A DNA stretch of 64,000 nucleotides from a beta proteobacterium AAP51 (GCA_001295905.1 LJHT01000058.1:62001-126000), one strand, 5' to 3'. Shown: positions 17,012 through 25,291, counted from the first letter of the stretch. Translations and numbers: made by a program. Notes: generated by a model from the letters alone, not told the origin.

Positions 17012-17059
17012 GCGCAGGTGCGAAGAGCAGGTGCGAAGGGCAGGGGCGAAGGGCAGGGC
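17012..17059. repeat. Imperfect 13-bp tandem repeat between convergent genes
   Basis: Three 13-bp units starting at 17012, 17025 and 17038 (GCGCAGGTGCGAA, GAGCAGGTGCGAA, GGGCAGGGGCGAA) are followed by a partial fourth at 17051. The tract lies between the convergent ends of the secreted protein gene and flgN. Immediately after it, GAAGGGC/GCCCTTC (17048-17066) can form a hairpin that might end the flgN message. Confidence 0.65.
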
Positions 17060-17069
17060 GCCCTTCCGT

Positions 17070-17483
17070 TCAGGCCAGCAGCGGCCCGCCGCTTTGCGAT
17101 TTCAGGCGCTCGGCGCCGCCGTGGGCGGCGTACAGACCGGCGGCCGGGGCGGCCATGCCGGGCATCAGGACGTCCATCGCACGGTCGAGCGATGCGGTGG
17201 CGCGGGCCAGGGCCTCGCGCTGGGCGGCCACCTGCCCGCTGGCGGTGGCCAGGCGCTGGCGCAGCTGCATGGGCACACCGCCGCTGCGCGCGGCGCGCGC
17301 GAAGTGGTCCACGGCCGCGGCCAGGGCAGCGTGCAACTGGGCAGCGACGCGGTCAACGCCCGCGGCGTCTTGCTGGTGCAGCGCGAGGCTGAGCGCGCTG
17401 AGGGCTTCCTCCACGGCCTGCAGGGGGCGTTCGAGTTCGGCTGTCTGCTGCACTGCCTGGCGCTCCTGGGGCGTGGTGATCAT
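17070..17483 (-). CDS. flgN: FlgN, chaperone for the hook-filament junction proteins
   Basis: FlgN escorts FlgK and FlgL to the export apparatus. The 137-residue, mostly helical protein shows the family pattern of an N-terminal helical region (LERPLQAVEEALSALSLAL) and a C-terminal amphipathic helix. Sequence conservation in this family is low, so position is important evidence: it starts 10 bases after the flgM stop. I chose the ATG at 17483 (MITTPQERQ); an upstream extension would overlap flgM. Confidence 0.82.
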   Translation of the reverse strand: MITTPQERQAVQQTAELERPLQAVEEALSALSLALHQQDAAGVDRVAAQLHAALAAAVDHFARAARSGGVPMQLRQRLATASGQVAAQREALARATASLDRAMDVLMPGMAAPAAGLYAAHGGAERLKSQSGGPLLA

Positions 17484-17493
17484 GGCCGGCTTT

Positions 17494-17778
17494 TCAGCTG
17501 AGCTTGCGGCCCAGCAGTTCTTCGGCATTGCTGATCAGCTTGTCGGCAATGGCTTCGGGGTTCACCGAGAACTTGCCGTCGCGGATGGCGGTGGCGATGC
17601 GCTCGACCTTGGCCGTGTCAAAGGCCGCGTCACCACCGCCTTCGGCCAGGCCCTTGGCGGCGGGCGAAAGCGCCACCTCCGTGCTGGGCACGGTGGGGTT
17701 CTTCGCGGGCGCAGCTTCGGCCTTGCGTTCGGCCGGCGCGGTGCCTGGCAGCTTGGTATCGATGGGACCGATCTTCAT
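17494..17778 (-). CDS. flgM: FlgM, anti-sigma-28 factor
   Basis: FlgM binds and inhibits FliA until it is exported through the completed hook. The 94-residue product has a disordered Pro/Ala-rich N-terminal half and the conserved FliA-binding C-terminal half (AFDTAKVERIATAIRDGKF and ADKLISNAEELL). AGGAG lies six bases before the ATG. A well-formed sigma-28 promoter lies 56-82 bases upstream, giving the classical feedback in which FliA increases synthesis of its own inhibitor. flgN follows in the same direction. Confidence 0.95.
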   Translation of the reverse strand: MKIGPIDTKLPGTAPAERKAEAAPAKNPTVPSTEVALSPAAKGLAEGGGDAAFDTAKVERIATAIRDGKFSVNPEAIADKLISNAEELLGRKLS

Positions 17779-17833
17779 CTTGGACTCCTGTCAGGGGCAC
17801 AGCGGGGGTGCTCACCCAACGACATAGACGCTC

Positions 17834-17860
17834 TATCGGACTGGACGCCGAAGAACTTTA
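17834..17860 (-). promoter_or_regulatory. Sigma-28 (FliA) promoter for flgM-flgN
   Basis: Read on the minus strand, TAAAGTTC (17860 to 17853) and GTCCGATA (17841 to 17834) are separated by 11 bases. This is a near-consensus FliA promoter located between the flgA stop and the flgM start. It allows flgMN to be expressed as class III genes apart from flgA. Confidence 0.88.
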
Positions 17861-17914
17861 GCCCGGCAGGCGCAAATTCTTCGCTGCCCCCCTGAACGTG
17901 GGGGTAAGCGGGGT

Positions 17915-18763
17915 TCATGGTCCCACCTCCACCAGGCGCGGACCCACGGCGCGGCCCTCGACCAACCGATTTTCGCCGATGCGCACGCGCACGCGCTGGC
18001 CTTCGATGCCGGCGTTGGCGGCCTGCCCGTCGGCGCTGACGGCAAAACCCGGCCCGCGGGCCACCACGCGCACGGGGTCGCCGGCGGCAAACCACTGCCG
18101 CGCGCGAAGGTCGGGCGCACGCAAGGCCTGGCCGGGCAGCACGGCGCGCGCCAGCACGCGGCCGCTGAGATGGGCCAGGTTGTCGAAGGGCGGCTGCACG
18201 GCAGCGGCCCAGTCCACCTCGGCCATCTGAAGTTGTTCGGGCTGCAGGCTGGCGCCGGCGGGCAGCGGCCCGGCGGACACCAAGGCCGGTGCCCACACCT
18301 GCACGGTGACGGGCAGGTGCACCGTCCAGCGCGCCGCACCCTCGGTGCAGCGCAGGCCCACGCGCGTGCGCCCCCAGGGGTGGGCACCGGGCACCAGGAA
18401 GGCCTGCACGGCGCTGCAGGGGGCCAGGCGCAGGCGGGCGTCGGGCGTGCCGGCCTGCGTCTGCACGCGCGCGCCTGCGGGCGCCACGGCGCGCGCGGCT
18501 TCGGCCAGCAGGGCCAGGGCTTCGCTCACGGCCGTGGCCGGAAGCGCCGTGGCGGCGGGCAAGGGCTGCGCGGTGGCCGACATCGCGGGCAAGGTCACAC
18601 CCGTGAGCGCCACACCCGTGAGCGCCGCACCCGGCCAAGACCCCAGCATCCGGGCCAGCCGCAGCGCGCAACCGCGCCAGGCCTGGCGCTCAGGCAGGGG
18701 TGCACGCAGGGGTGCACGCCGAGGCACAGGCAGCGTCACAGGCTGAGGCGCACGCGCTGGCAT
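17915..18763 (-). CDS. flgA: FlgA, P-ring assembly chaperone
   Basis: FlgA is a periplasmic chaperone for assembly of FlgI into the P ring. The C-terminal 150 residues show the SAF-type family domain with VLARAVLPGQALRAPDLR and GDPVRVVARGPGFAVSADG and the terminal VRVRIGENRLVEGRAVG. The N-terminus is uncertain. From the ATG at 18763 the product is 282 residues with an Arg/Pro-rich leader before a hydrophobic signal sequence; the ATG at 18649 would give 244 residues beginning at that hydrophobic stretch. The leader DNA contains perfect 15-bp (18596-18625) and 12-bp (18695-18718) tandem duplications. It is divergent from flgB across about 200 bases. Confidence 0.88.
   Translation of the reverse strand: MPARAPQPVTLPVPRRAPLRAPLPERQAWRGCALRLARMLGSWPGAALTGVALTGVTLPAMSATAQPLPAATALPATAVSEALALLAEAARAVAPAGARVQTQAGTPDARLRLAPCSAVQAFLVPGAHPWGRTRVGLRCTEGAARWTVHLPVTVQVWAPALVSAGPLPAGASLQPEQLQMAEVDWAAAVQPPFDNLAHLSGRVLARAVLPGQALRAPDLRARQWFAAGDPVRVVARGPGFAVSADGQAANAGIEGQRVRVRIGENRLVEGRAVGPRLVEVGP
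18596..18625. repeat. 15-bp perfect tandem duplication in the flgA signal-peptide region
   Basis: CACACCCGTGAGCGC occurs twice in direct succession and encodes the repeated peptide LTGVA on the minus strand. A second duplication, CAGGGGTGCACG twice at 18695-18718, lies a little upstream in the same leader. Confidence 0.8.
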
Positions 18764-18965
18764 CAACGAAGGCAATGGGTGCAGGTTCACGCGTTGCACT
18801 GTAGGCCGCGTCGAAGCAAAGCAGGGCCGGAATAGGGCGGCGAAGCGGCCTCTGTTCAGGCTCATGTCTGGCGGGCGGCTGCCCAGAATCGGCCTCCAAG
18901 CCCGGTGCTGTCTCTGCGCCTTGCCGGGTGCCCGCCGCTGCAGGCACTGCCCGAAGGAGCCCCGC

Positions 18966-19364
18966 ATGATCTCCCGCCTGACCGCCTCGCTCGACTTCCA
19001 CGCCCAGGCGCTGAGCCTGCGCGCCGAGCGCCAGCGCATCATCGCCAGCAATATCGCCAACGCCGACACGCCGGGCTACCACGCCCGTGATTTCGACTTC
19101 GGCGCCGCCTTGCGCAATGCCACCGGCCAGGCCGGCCTGGGCAGCGGCATCGCCAGCACCGTGATGAGCCCCGGCGGCCGCGCCCTGCCCGAGCTGCGCT
19201 ATGCCCTGCCTTCGCAGACCAGCATGGACAACAACAGCGTCGACATGGACCGCGAGCGCGCTTCCTTCGCCGACAACGCGGTGAAGTACGAAAGCACGCT
19301 GCGCTTCATCAACGGCAGCGTGCGCACCATGCTCGACGCCATGAAGAGCCACAACCAGGGCTGA
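18966..19364 (+). CDS. flgB: FlgB, proximal rod protein
   Basis: FlgB is a rod subunit exported by the flagellar type III system. The 132-residue product has the N-terminal flagellar rod motif (RQRIIASNIANADTPGYHARDFDF) conserved in rod and hook proteins, and the C-terminal helix. AGGAGCCCCGC precedes the ATG with AGGAG seven bases away. It opens the plus-strand flgBCDEFGHIJKL series; flgC begins 16 bases after its stop. The promoter should be in the flgA-flgB divergent gap (18764-18965), where I see no clear consensus. Confidence 0.96.
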   Translation: MISRLTASLDFHAQALSLRAERQRIIASNIANADTPGYHARDFDFGAALRNATGQAGLGSGIASTVMSPGGRALPELRYALPSQTSMDNNSVDMDRERASFADNAVKYESTLRFINGSVRTMLDAMKSHNQG

Positions 19365-19380
19365 AGCCTAGGAACCCGCC

Positions 19381-19797
19381 ATGAGCATGCTTCGAATCTT
19401 CGACGTCGCCGGCAGCGCGGTCAGCGCGCAGAGCCAGCGGCTGAACGTGGTGGCCAGCAACCTGGCCAACGCCGACACCGTGGCCGGGCCCGACGGCACG
19501 GCCTACAAGGCGCGCCAGGTGGTCTTCCAGACCGAGCTGATGGGCGTGGGCGGCCTGCGCGAAGGCAGCGCCGGCGTGCGCGTCTCCACCGTCACCGAAG
19601 ACAACACGCCCGGCCGCCGCGTGCACGATCCCAAGCACCCCAGCGCCGATGCCGAAGGCTACGTGACCTTCAGCAACGTGAACCCGGTGGAAGAGATGGT
19701 GAACATGATCTCGGCCTCGCGCTCGTACCAGAACAACGTGGAAGTGATGAACACCGCCCGCAGCCTGCTGCTGAAGACATTGCAGATCGGCCAGTAA
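19381..19797 (+). CDS. flgC: FlgC, proximal rod protein
   Basis: FlgC is a rod subunit. The 138-residue product shows the N-terminal rod-family motif ([19 protein letters not shown]) and the C-terminal hook-family helix ([20 protein letters not shown]). The start has AGGAACCCGCC just before it. It lies 16 bases after flgB and 47 before flgD. Confidence 0.96.
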   Translation: MSMLRIFDVAGSAVSAQSQRLNVVASNLANADTVAGPDGTAYKARQVVFQTELMGVGGLREGSAGVRVSTVTEDNTPGRRVHDPKHPSADAEGYVTFSNVNPVEEMVNMISASRSYQNNVEVMNTARSLLLKTLQIGQ

Positions 19798-19813
19798 GCC
19801 CCTGCCAGAAAAC

Positions 19814-19839
19814 ACCTCCAGGACACACCTCCAGGACAC
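19814..19839 (+). promoter_or_regulatory. Tandem-duplicated ribosome binding site before flgD
   Basis: ACCTCCAGGACAC occurs twice in direct succession (19814-19826 and 19827-19839), so two CCAGGA sites precede the flgD ATG at 19845. The second is correctly spaced. The following leader, CCAGGACACCCGCC plus ATGAGC, is repeated exactly before flgE. Confidence 0.75.
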
Positions 19840-19844
19840 CCGCC

Positions 19845-20498
19845 ATGAGCACCACCATCGCCAACGACCCCTTCGCCGCGCTGAACACCAAGGCCGGCAC
19901 GCCCAGCGCCAATGCCGCCGACGCCGGCAGCGCCGACCGCTTTCTCAAGCTTCTGGTGACGCAGATGCAGAACCAGGACCCGCTGAACCCGATGGACAAC
20001 GCGCAGGTCACCAGCCAGATGGCGCAGATCAACACCGTCAGCGGCATCCAGACGCTGAACAGCACCGTGCAGGGCCTCAACGGCCAGTTCGTGCAGATGC
20101 AGGCGCTGCAAGGCGCCGCCCTCGTGGGCCGCGACATCACCGTGGTGGGCAACCGCCTGGACGTGGAGAACGGTGGCGGCAGCGCCGCCTTCGAGCTGCC
20201 CACGCCGGCCGACAACGTGAAGGTGGAAGTGCTGAACCCGGCCGGCCGCGTGGTGGAGACGCTGAACCTGGGCACTCAGGGCACCGGCCGCCACGACATC
20301 GCCTGGGACGCGCGCACCGCCGACCCGGCCCAGGAATACCGCTTCCGCGTCATCGCCACCAGCGGCGCCCAGAGCGTGACCGCCACGCCGCTGATGCGCG
20401 ACCAGGTGCAGGCCATCAGCACCACCGGCACCGGCCTGGTGCTGCAGACGCGGCACAGCGGCGACCTGGCCTACGCCCAGGTCAGGGCCTTCAACTGA
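19845..20498 (+). CDS. flgD: FlgD, hook-capping (scaffold) protein
   Basis: FlgD caps the growing hook and is required for polymerisation of FlgE. The 217-residue product has the family N-terminal block (FLKLLVTQMQNQDPLNPMDN), a Tudor/Ig-like middle part and the FlgD Ig-like domain (VVETLNLGTQGTGRHDIAWD). The same start context as flgE supports the ATG at 19845. It sits between flgC and flgE as usual. Confidence 0.96.
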   Translation: MSTTIANDPFAALNTKAGTPSANAADAGSADRFLKLLVTQMQNQDPLNPMDNAQVTSQMAQINTVSGIQTLNSTVQGLNGQFVQMQALQGAALVGRDITVVGNRLDVENGGGSAAFELPTPADNVKVEVLNPAGRVVETLNLGTQGTGRHDIAWDARTADPAQEYRFRVIATSGAQSVTATPLMRDQVQAISTTGTGLVLQTRHSGDLAYAQVRAFN

Positions 20499-20532
20499 AC
20501 TTTCCCCAAGCAGCACCCCCAGGACACCCGCC

Positions 20533-21795
20533 ATGAGCTTCCAGCAAGGCCTTTCCGGTCTCAACGCCTCGAGCAAGAACCTCGAGATCATCGGCAACAA
20601 CATTGCCAACGCCAACACCTTCGGCGCCAAGGTCTCGCGCGCCGAGTTCGCCGATGTCTACGCCGCCGCGCTGAACGGCGCCGGGGCCAACAGCATCGGC
20701 ATCGGCACCAACATGGCTTCGGTGGCGCAGCAGTTCACGCAGGGCGCCATCACCACCAGCGACAACCCGATGGACCTGGCCATCAACGGCGCCGGCTTCT
20801 TCCAGATGACCGACGGCAAGAGCCCGGTGACCTACTCGCGCAACGGCCAGTTCAAGGTGGACCGCGACGGCTACATCGTCAACGCCTTCGGCAAGCAGCT
20901 GATGGGCTATGCGGCCGACGGCCTGGGCGTCATCCAGCCCGGCCAGGCCGTACCGCTGCAGCTGCCCACCGCCGGCGTGAGCCCGAAGCCCACCGGCCGC
21001 ATGGACATCGAGATGAACCTCGATTCGCGCCAGGGCATCACCGTGCCGGTGGCCGGTGCCGTGATCGACTTCAACGACGCCGCCACCTACAACAACGCCA
21101 CCTCGCTGACGCTGTACGACGCCAAGGGCCAGGAAATCGCGCTCACCTACTACTTCCAGAAGGCCGCCACCGACACCTGGAACGTCTTCGCCACCGCCAA
21201 CGGCAGCAGCGTGCTGGGCGTGCCGGGCGCGCCCGATCCCATCGGCACCATCGTCTTCGCCGCCGACGGCAGCGCGCCCACCAGCCCCATCGGCCCCATC
21301 ACCTTCACGGTGCCGGCGGGCGTGAACAGCGCCGGTGCGGAAACGCTGGAGCTCACCAACATCATCCTGAACACCGGCGGCGCCACGCAGTTCGGCTCGG
21401 CCTTCAGCGTCACCGACCTGCGGCAGGACGGCTTCTCGTCGGGCCAGCTGGTGGCGCTGGCCATCGAGAACAACGGCATCGTCACCGCGCGCTACAGCAA
21501 CGGTCAGAGCCGGCCGGCGGGGCAGATCGAGATCGCCACCTTCCGTAACCCGCAGGGCCTGCAGCCTTCGGGCAACAACCAGTGGGCGCGCACCTTCGCC
21601 TCGGGCGACCCCGTCACCGGCGTGCCGGGCGACGGCAACCTCGGCGTGCTGCAGTCGGGCGCGCTGGAAGAGAGCAACGTCGACCTCACCGGCGAGCTGG
21701 TGAACATGATCACCGCGCAGCGCATCTACCAGGCCAACGCCCAGACCATCAAGGCGCAAGACCAGGTGCTGCAGACCCTGGTGAACCTGCGCTGA
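20533..21795 (+). CDS. flgE: FlgE, flagellar hook protein
   Basis: FlgE polymerises into the hook. The 420-residue product has the N-terminal motif NLEIIGNNIANANTFGAK and the C-terminal helix ITAQRIYQANAQTIKAQDQ of the hook family, with the variable D1-D2 domains between. Length is normal for betaproteobacteria. AGGACACCCGCC precedes the ATG. It is 34 bases from flgD and 16 from flgF. Confidence 0.97.
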   Translation: MSFQQGLSGLNASSKNLEIIGNNIANANTFGAKVSRAEFADVYAAALNGAGANSIGIGTNMASVAQQFTQGAITTSDNPMDLAINGAGFFQMTDGKSPVTYSRNGQFKVDRDGYIVNAFGKQLMGYAADGLGVIQPGQAVPLQLPTAGVSPKPTGRMDIEMNLDSRQGITVPVAGAVIDFNDAATYNNATSLTLYDAKGQEIALTYYFQKAATDTWNVFATANGSSVLGVPGAPDPIGTIVFAADGSAPTSPIGPITFTVPAGVNSAGAETLELTNIILNTGGATQFGSAFSVTDLRQDGFSSGQLVALAIENNGIVTARYSNGQSRPAGQIEIATFRNPQGLQPSGNNQWARTFASGDPVTGVPGDGNLGVLQSGALEESNVDLTGELVNMITAQRIYQANAQTIKAQDQVLQTLVNLR

Positions 21796-21811
21796 CCCCG
21801 GAGGCTGACGC

Positions 21812-22540
21812 ATGGACCGGCTGATCTACCTCGCGATGTCGGGCGCCAAGGCCACGCTGCAGCGGCAAGACACGCTGGCCAACAACCTGGCCAATGCCTC
21901 GACCACCGGCTTTCGCGCCGAGATGCAGGCCTTCCGCGCCGTGCCCATCCGCGGCGATGGGGCGAGCACACGCGCCTTCGCGCTGGAGTCGACCATCGGC
22001 CACGACCCCAGCCCGGGCCCGGTGATGAGCACCGGCCGCGCGCTGGACGTGGCCGTCAGCGGCAACAGCTGGCTGGCCGTGCAGAGCCTGGACGGCACCG
22101 AGGCCTACACCCGCGCCGGTGCGCTGCAGGTCAATGCAGAGGGCCAGCTGGTCACGCTGGCTGGCCTGCCGGTGGTGGGCGATGGCGGGCCGATCAACCT
22201 GCCGGCGAATGCGTCGATCGAGGTCGGCACCGACGGCAGCCTGACCAGCACCGTGCCCGGCCAGCGCCCCACGCAGGCCGGCCGCCTGAAACTGGTGACG
22301 CCCGAGGCGCCCATGGTGCGCGGCACTGACGGTCTGTTCCGTGCCGCCGATGGCGCCGACCTGCCCAACGACGCCACCGCGCGCGTGATGAGCGGCTCGC
22401 TCGAAGGCAGCAACGTGAGCCCGGTGCAGACCATGGTGGCGATGATCGCCGCCGCCCGCCAGTTCGAGCAGCAGATGAAGGCGCTGAAGGGCGCCGAAGA
22501 GCGCGAACAGGGCGCTGCAAAACTGCTGGCGCCTCAGTAG
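21812..22540 (+). CDS. flgF: FlgF, proximal rod protein
   Basis: FlgF is a rod protein. The 242-residue product begins MDRLIYLAMSGAKATLQRQD and contains the LANNLANASTTGFRAEM rod motif; the C-terminus has the hook-family segment NVSPVQTMVAMIAAARQFEQ. GGAGGCTGACGC gives a GGAGG eight bases before the ATG. A hairpin and a degraded copy of the intergenic repeat separate it from flgG. Confidence 0.96.
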   Translation: MDRLIYLAMSGAKATLQRQDTLANNLANASTTGFRAEMQAFRAVPIRGDGASTRAFALESTIGHDPSPGPVMSTGRALDVAVSGNSWLAVQSLDGTEAYTRAGALQVNAEGQLVTLAGLPVVGDGGPINLPANASIEVGTDGSLTSTVPGQRPTQAGRLKLVTPEAPMVRGTDGLFRAADGADLPNDATARVMSGSLEGSNVSPVQTMVAMIAAARQFEQQMKALKGAEEREQGAAKLLAPQ

Positions 22541-22560
22541 CCGGGCTGCTGGACCCGACC

Positions 22561-22586
22561 TCGAAGGCGCCTCCGGGCGCCTTCGA
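22561..22586 (+). terminator. Perfect 11-bp hairpin between flgF and flgG
   Basis: TCGAAGGCGCC and GGCGCCTTCGA form a perfect stem with a TCCG loop. Only a short CGTTT follows, so it may be a partial terminator or an mRNA-stabilising structure inside the operon. The sequence GGCCGGTTCCGCGCC shortly after it resembles the end of the dispersed intergenic repeat. Confidence 0.45.
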
Positions 22587-22697
22587 CGTTTCCGGGGGCG
22601 AGATGGCCGGTTCCGCGCCTGCTTTTCCGGCCCTCGTGGCACTTCAGTCCGGGCGAACATCGTCCTCAGGGGCTCATTCCCAAGGACACCCATCACC

Positions 22698-23480
22698 ATG
22701 ATCCGATCGCTGTGGATTGCCAAGACCGGCATGGAAGGCCAGCAGAACAAGCTGGACGCCATCTCGCACAACCTGGCCAACGTGGGCACCAACGGTTTCA
22801 AGCGCGGCACGGTGCAGTTCGAAGACCTGATGTACCAGAACCTGCGCCCGGCCGGCGCGGCCGTGGCCGAGCAGACGCAGTTGCCCACCGGCCTGCAGGT
22901 GGGCCTGGGCGTGCGCACCGCCGCCAGCGTGCGCAACTTCACCCAGGGCGCGCTGCAGAACACCGGCAACAACCTCGACCTCGCCATCCAGGGCCAGGGC
23001 TTCTTCCAGATCCAGATGCCCGACGGCAGCACCGGCTACACGCGCGACGGCTCCTTCCAGCTGGACGCCGGGGGCCAGATGGTCACCAACCAGGGCTATG
23101 TGCTGCAACCCGGCATCACGGTGCCGGCCAACGCCATCAGCGTGAACATCGCGCCCGATGGCCAGGTGCAGGCCACCATTCCGGGCCAGACGGCGCTGCA
23201 GAACCTGGGGCAGATCCAGCTCGCCAACTTCATCAACCCGGCCGGCCTGGATTCACGCGGCGGCAACCTGTTTGCCGAAACCGCCGCCAGCGGCGCGCCG
23301 CAGGCCGCCGCCCCCGACAGCAACGGCCTGGGCCGCCTGCAGCGCGGCTACCTGGAGGGCAGCAACGTGAACGTGGTGGAAGAGCTGGTGAGCATGATCG
23401 CCACGCAGCGTGCGTACGAGCTGAACAGCAAGGCCATCACCACCAGCGACCAGATGTTGCAACGCCTGGGGCAGCTGTGA
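22698..23480 (+). CDS. flgG: FlgG, distal rod protein
   Basis: FlgG is the main distal rod protein. The 260-residue product has the family start MIRSLWIAKTGMEGQQNKLD, the motif ISHNLANVGTNGFKRG, and the C-terminal NVVEELVSMIATQRAYELNS. Length and sequence are typical. An AAGGACACCCATCACC leader precedes the ATG. The stop codon overlaps a possible GTG start of flgH. Confidence 0.97.
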   Translation: MIRSLWIAKTGMEGQQNKLDAISHNLANVGTNGFKRGTVQFEDLMYQNLRPAGAAVAEQTQLPTGLQVGLGVRTAASVRNFTQGALQNTGNNLDLAIQGQGFFQIQMPDGSTGYTRDGSFQLDAGGQMVTNQGYVLQPGITVPANAISVNIAPDGQVQATIPGQTALQNLGQIQLANFINPAGLDSRGGNLFAETAASGAPQAAAPDSNGLGRLQRGYLEGSNVNVVEELVSMIATQRAYELNSKAITTSDQMLQRLGQL

Positions 23481-23491
23481 AGAAGGCTGCC

Positions 23492-24166
23492 ATGCACCTG
23501 GCCCGCGCCCTGGGCGCCGCCGCAGTGATGTTGAGCGCCGGTTGCAGCACCGTCTTCCCGCGCGTGGAAGTGGCCGACACGCGGCCGCCCGTGCCCGCCC
23601 CCTCGCCGCTGGCCGCGCCTGTGGCCGTGAGCGGCGGCATCTTCCAGGCTGCCGCCTACCGCCCGATGTTCGAGGACCACCGCGCCCGGCTGGTGGGCGA
23701 TACGCTGAACGTGCGCATCGTCGAGAAGGTGACGGCCACGGCCAGCAGCACCAGCAGCGTCGACAAGGCCGGCAGCCTGGAGCTGGGCGTCAGCGCCTTG
23801 CCCGGCATCAACCCCAGGGCCTTCGTGCGCGGCACGGCTTCGGGCAGTTCGGCCAGCGCCTTCGAAGGCAAGGGCGCCACCGAAAGCAGCAACGACTTCA
23901 GCGGCACCATCACCGTGGTGGTGCGCGGCGTGCTGCCCAACGGCCACCTGCTCATTGCCGGTGAAAAGCAGATCGGCGTGAACGAGAACGTCGACGTGCT
24001 GCGCTTCTCGGGCCAGGTGGACCCGCGCGCCATCCAGGCCGGCAACACGGTGCAGAGCGCGCAGATCGCCAACGTGCGGCTGGAGCAGCGCGGCCGCGGC
24101 CAGCAGAGCGAGGCGCAGCGCATCGGCTGGCTGTCGCGCGTGTTCCTGAGCCTGGCACCGTTCTGA
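23492..24166 (+). CDS. flgH: FlgH, L-ring lipoprotein
   Basis: FlgH forms the outer-membrane L ring. The N-terminus is a lipoprotein signal with the lipobox-like sequence MLSAGC and acylated Cys18. The mature part carries family motifs VGDTLNVRIVEKVTATASS and the terminal RIGWLSRVFLSLAPF. From the ATG at 23492, with AAGG five bases before it, the product has 224 residues. An in-frame GTG at 23477 that overlaps the flgG stop would add five residues and cannot be excluded. Confidence 0.95.
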   Translation: MHLARALGAAAVMLSAGCSTVFPRVEVADTRPPVPAPSPLAAPVAVSGGIFQAAAYRPMFEDHRARLVGDTLNVRIVEKVTATASSTSSVDKAGSLELGVSALPGINPRAFVRGTASGSSASAFEGKGATESSNDFSGTITVVVRGVLPNGHLLIAGEKQIGVNENVDVLRFSGQVDPRAIQAGNTVQSAQIANVRLEQRGRGQQSEAQRIGWLSRVFLSLAPF

Positions 24167-24170
24167 AGGG
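24165..24170 (+). promoter_or_regulatory. Ribosome binding site deciding the flgI start
   Basis: GAAGGG at 24165-24170 abuts the GTG at 24171 and lies six bases before the GTG at 24177. Spacing favours the second GTG as start of flgI. Confidence 0.55.
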
Positions 24171-24176
24171 GTGGCC

Positions 24177-25286
24177 GTGACGAGCTTGCGCAAGTTCTTC
24201 GCCTTGCTGTGCCTGTGCAGCGTGGCCGCGTGGCCAGCCGCTGCCAGCGTGCGCGTGATGGACGTGGCCGACGTGCAGGGCGCCCGCAGCAACCAGCTGG
24301 TGGGCTATGGGCTCGTGGTGGGCCTGGACGGCACCGGCGACCAGACCACCCAGGCCCCGTTCACCACGCAGAGTGTCACCGCCATGCTGCAGCAGATGGG
24401 CGTGACGCTGCCGCCGGGCGTGAACATGCAGCTGCGCAACGTGGCCACCGTGATGGTGACGACGCAGCTGCCCGCCTTCAGCAAACCCGGCCAGACGCTG
24501 GAAGTGACGGTGTCTTCGCTGGCCAACGCCAAGAGCCTGCGCGGCGGCACGCTCATCGCCACGCCGCTGAAGGGCGCCGATGGCCAGATTTACGCCATGG
24601 CCCAGGGCAACCTGGTGGTGGGCGGGGCGGGGGCTTCGGCCAACGGCTCGAAGGTGCAGATCAACCACCTCTCGGCCGGCCGCATTCCCGATGGCGCGAC
24701 GGTGGAACGCGCCGTGCCCAGCCCGGTGTTCGACAGCGCCCTGGCCCAGCTGGACCTGAAGCAGACCGATTTCGCGATGGCGCGCAGCGTGGCCGGTGCC
24801 ATCAACGCCGCCAAGGGCGCAGGTACCGCCATGGCCATGGACGGCCGCACGGTGAACGTGCGCATGCCCGATGCACAGCAGGAGCGCGTGGGTTTCCTGG
24901 CCGACATCAACGGCCTGCCGCTGCAGCTGGAGAAGCCGCCCGCGCGCATCGTGCTGAACGCACGCACGGGCTCGGTGGTCATCAACGAGGCCGTCACTTT
25001 AGGCGCCTGCGCGGTGGCGCATGGCTCGCTGACGGTCACGGTCACCACCACGCCGGTGGTCAGCCAGCCCAACCCGCTGGGCCAGGGCCAGACCGTGCAG
25101 GCCGAACGTTCGGACATCACCGTGAACCAGGCTGGCAGCGCGCTGATACACCTGCCCGCCGGCGCCAAGCTCACCGACGTGGTGAAGGCCCTGAACACCC
25201 TCGGCGCCACGCCGCAAGACCTGCACGCCATCCTGCAGGCGATGAAGAGCGCCGGCGCCCTGCGCGCCGAGATCGAAGTGATCTGA
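24177..25286 (+). CDS. flgI: FlgI, P-ring protein
   Basis: FlgI forms the periplasmic P ring. From the GTG at 24177 the product has 369 residues. It begins with a signal peptide (FFALLCLCSVAAWPAAA, cleavage before SVRVMDVADVQG) and continues with the highly conserved GYGLVVGLDGTGDQT and MLQQMGV segments. The C-terminal end LHAILQAMKSAGALRAEIEVI is also typical. A start two codons earlier (GTG 24171) is possible but poorly spaced. It follows flgH by ten bases. Confidence 0.96.
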   Translation: MTSLRKFFALLCLCSVAAWPAAASVRVMDVADVQGARSNQLVGYGLVVGLDGTGDQTTQAPFTTQSVTAMLQQMGVTLPPGVNMQLRNVATVMVTTQLPAFSKPGQTLEVTVSSLANAKSLRGGTLIATPLKGADGQIYAMAQGNLVVGGAGASANGSKVQINHLSAGRIPDGATVERAVPSPVFDSALAQLDLKQTDFAMARSVAGAINAAKGAGTAMAMDGRTVNVRMPDAQQERVGFLADINGLPLQLEKPPARIVLNARTGSVVINEAVTLGACAVAHGSLTVTVTTTPVVSQPNPLGQGQTVQAERSDITVNQAGSALIHLPAGAKLTDVVKALNTLGATPQDLHAILQAMKSAGALRAEIEVI

Positions 25287-25291
25287 CCGCC

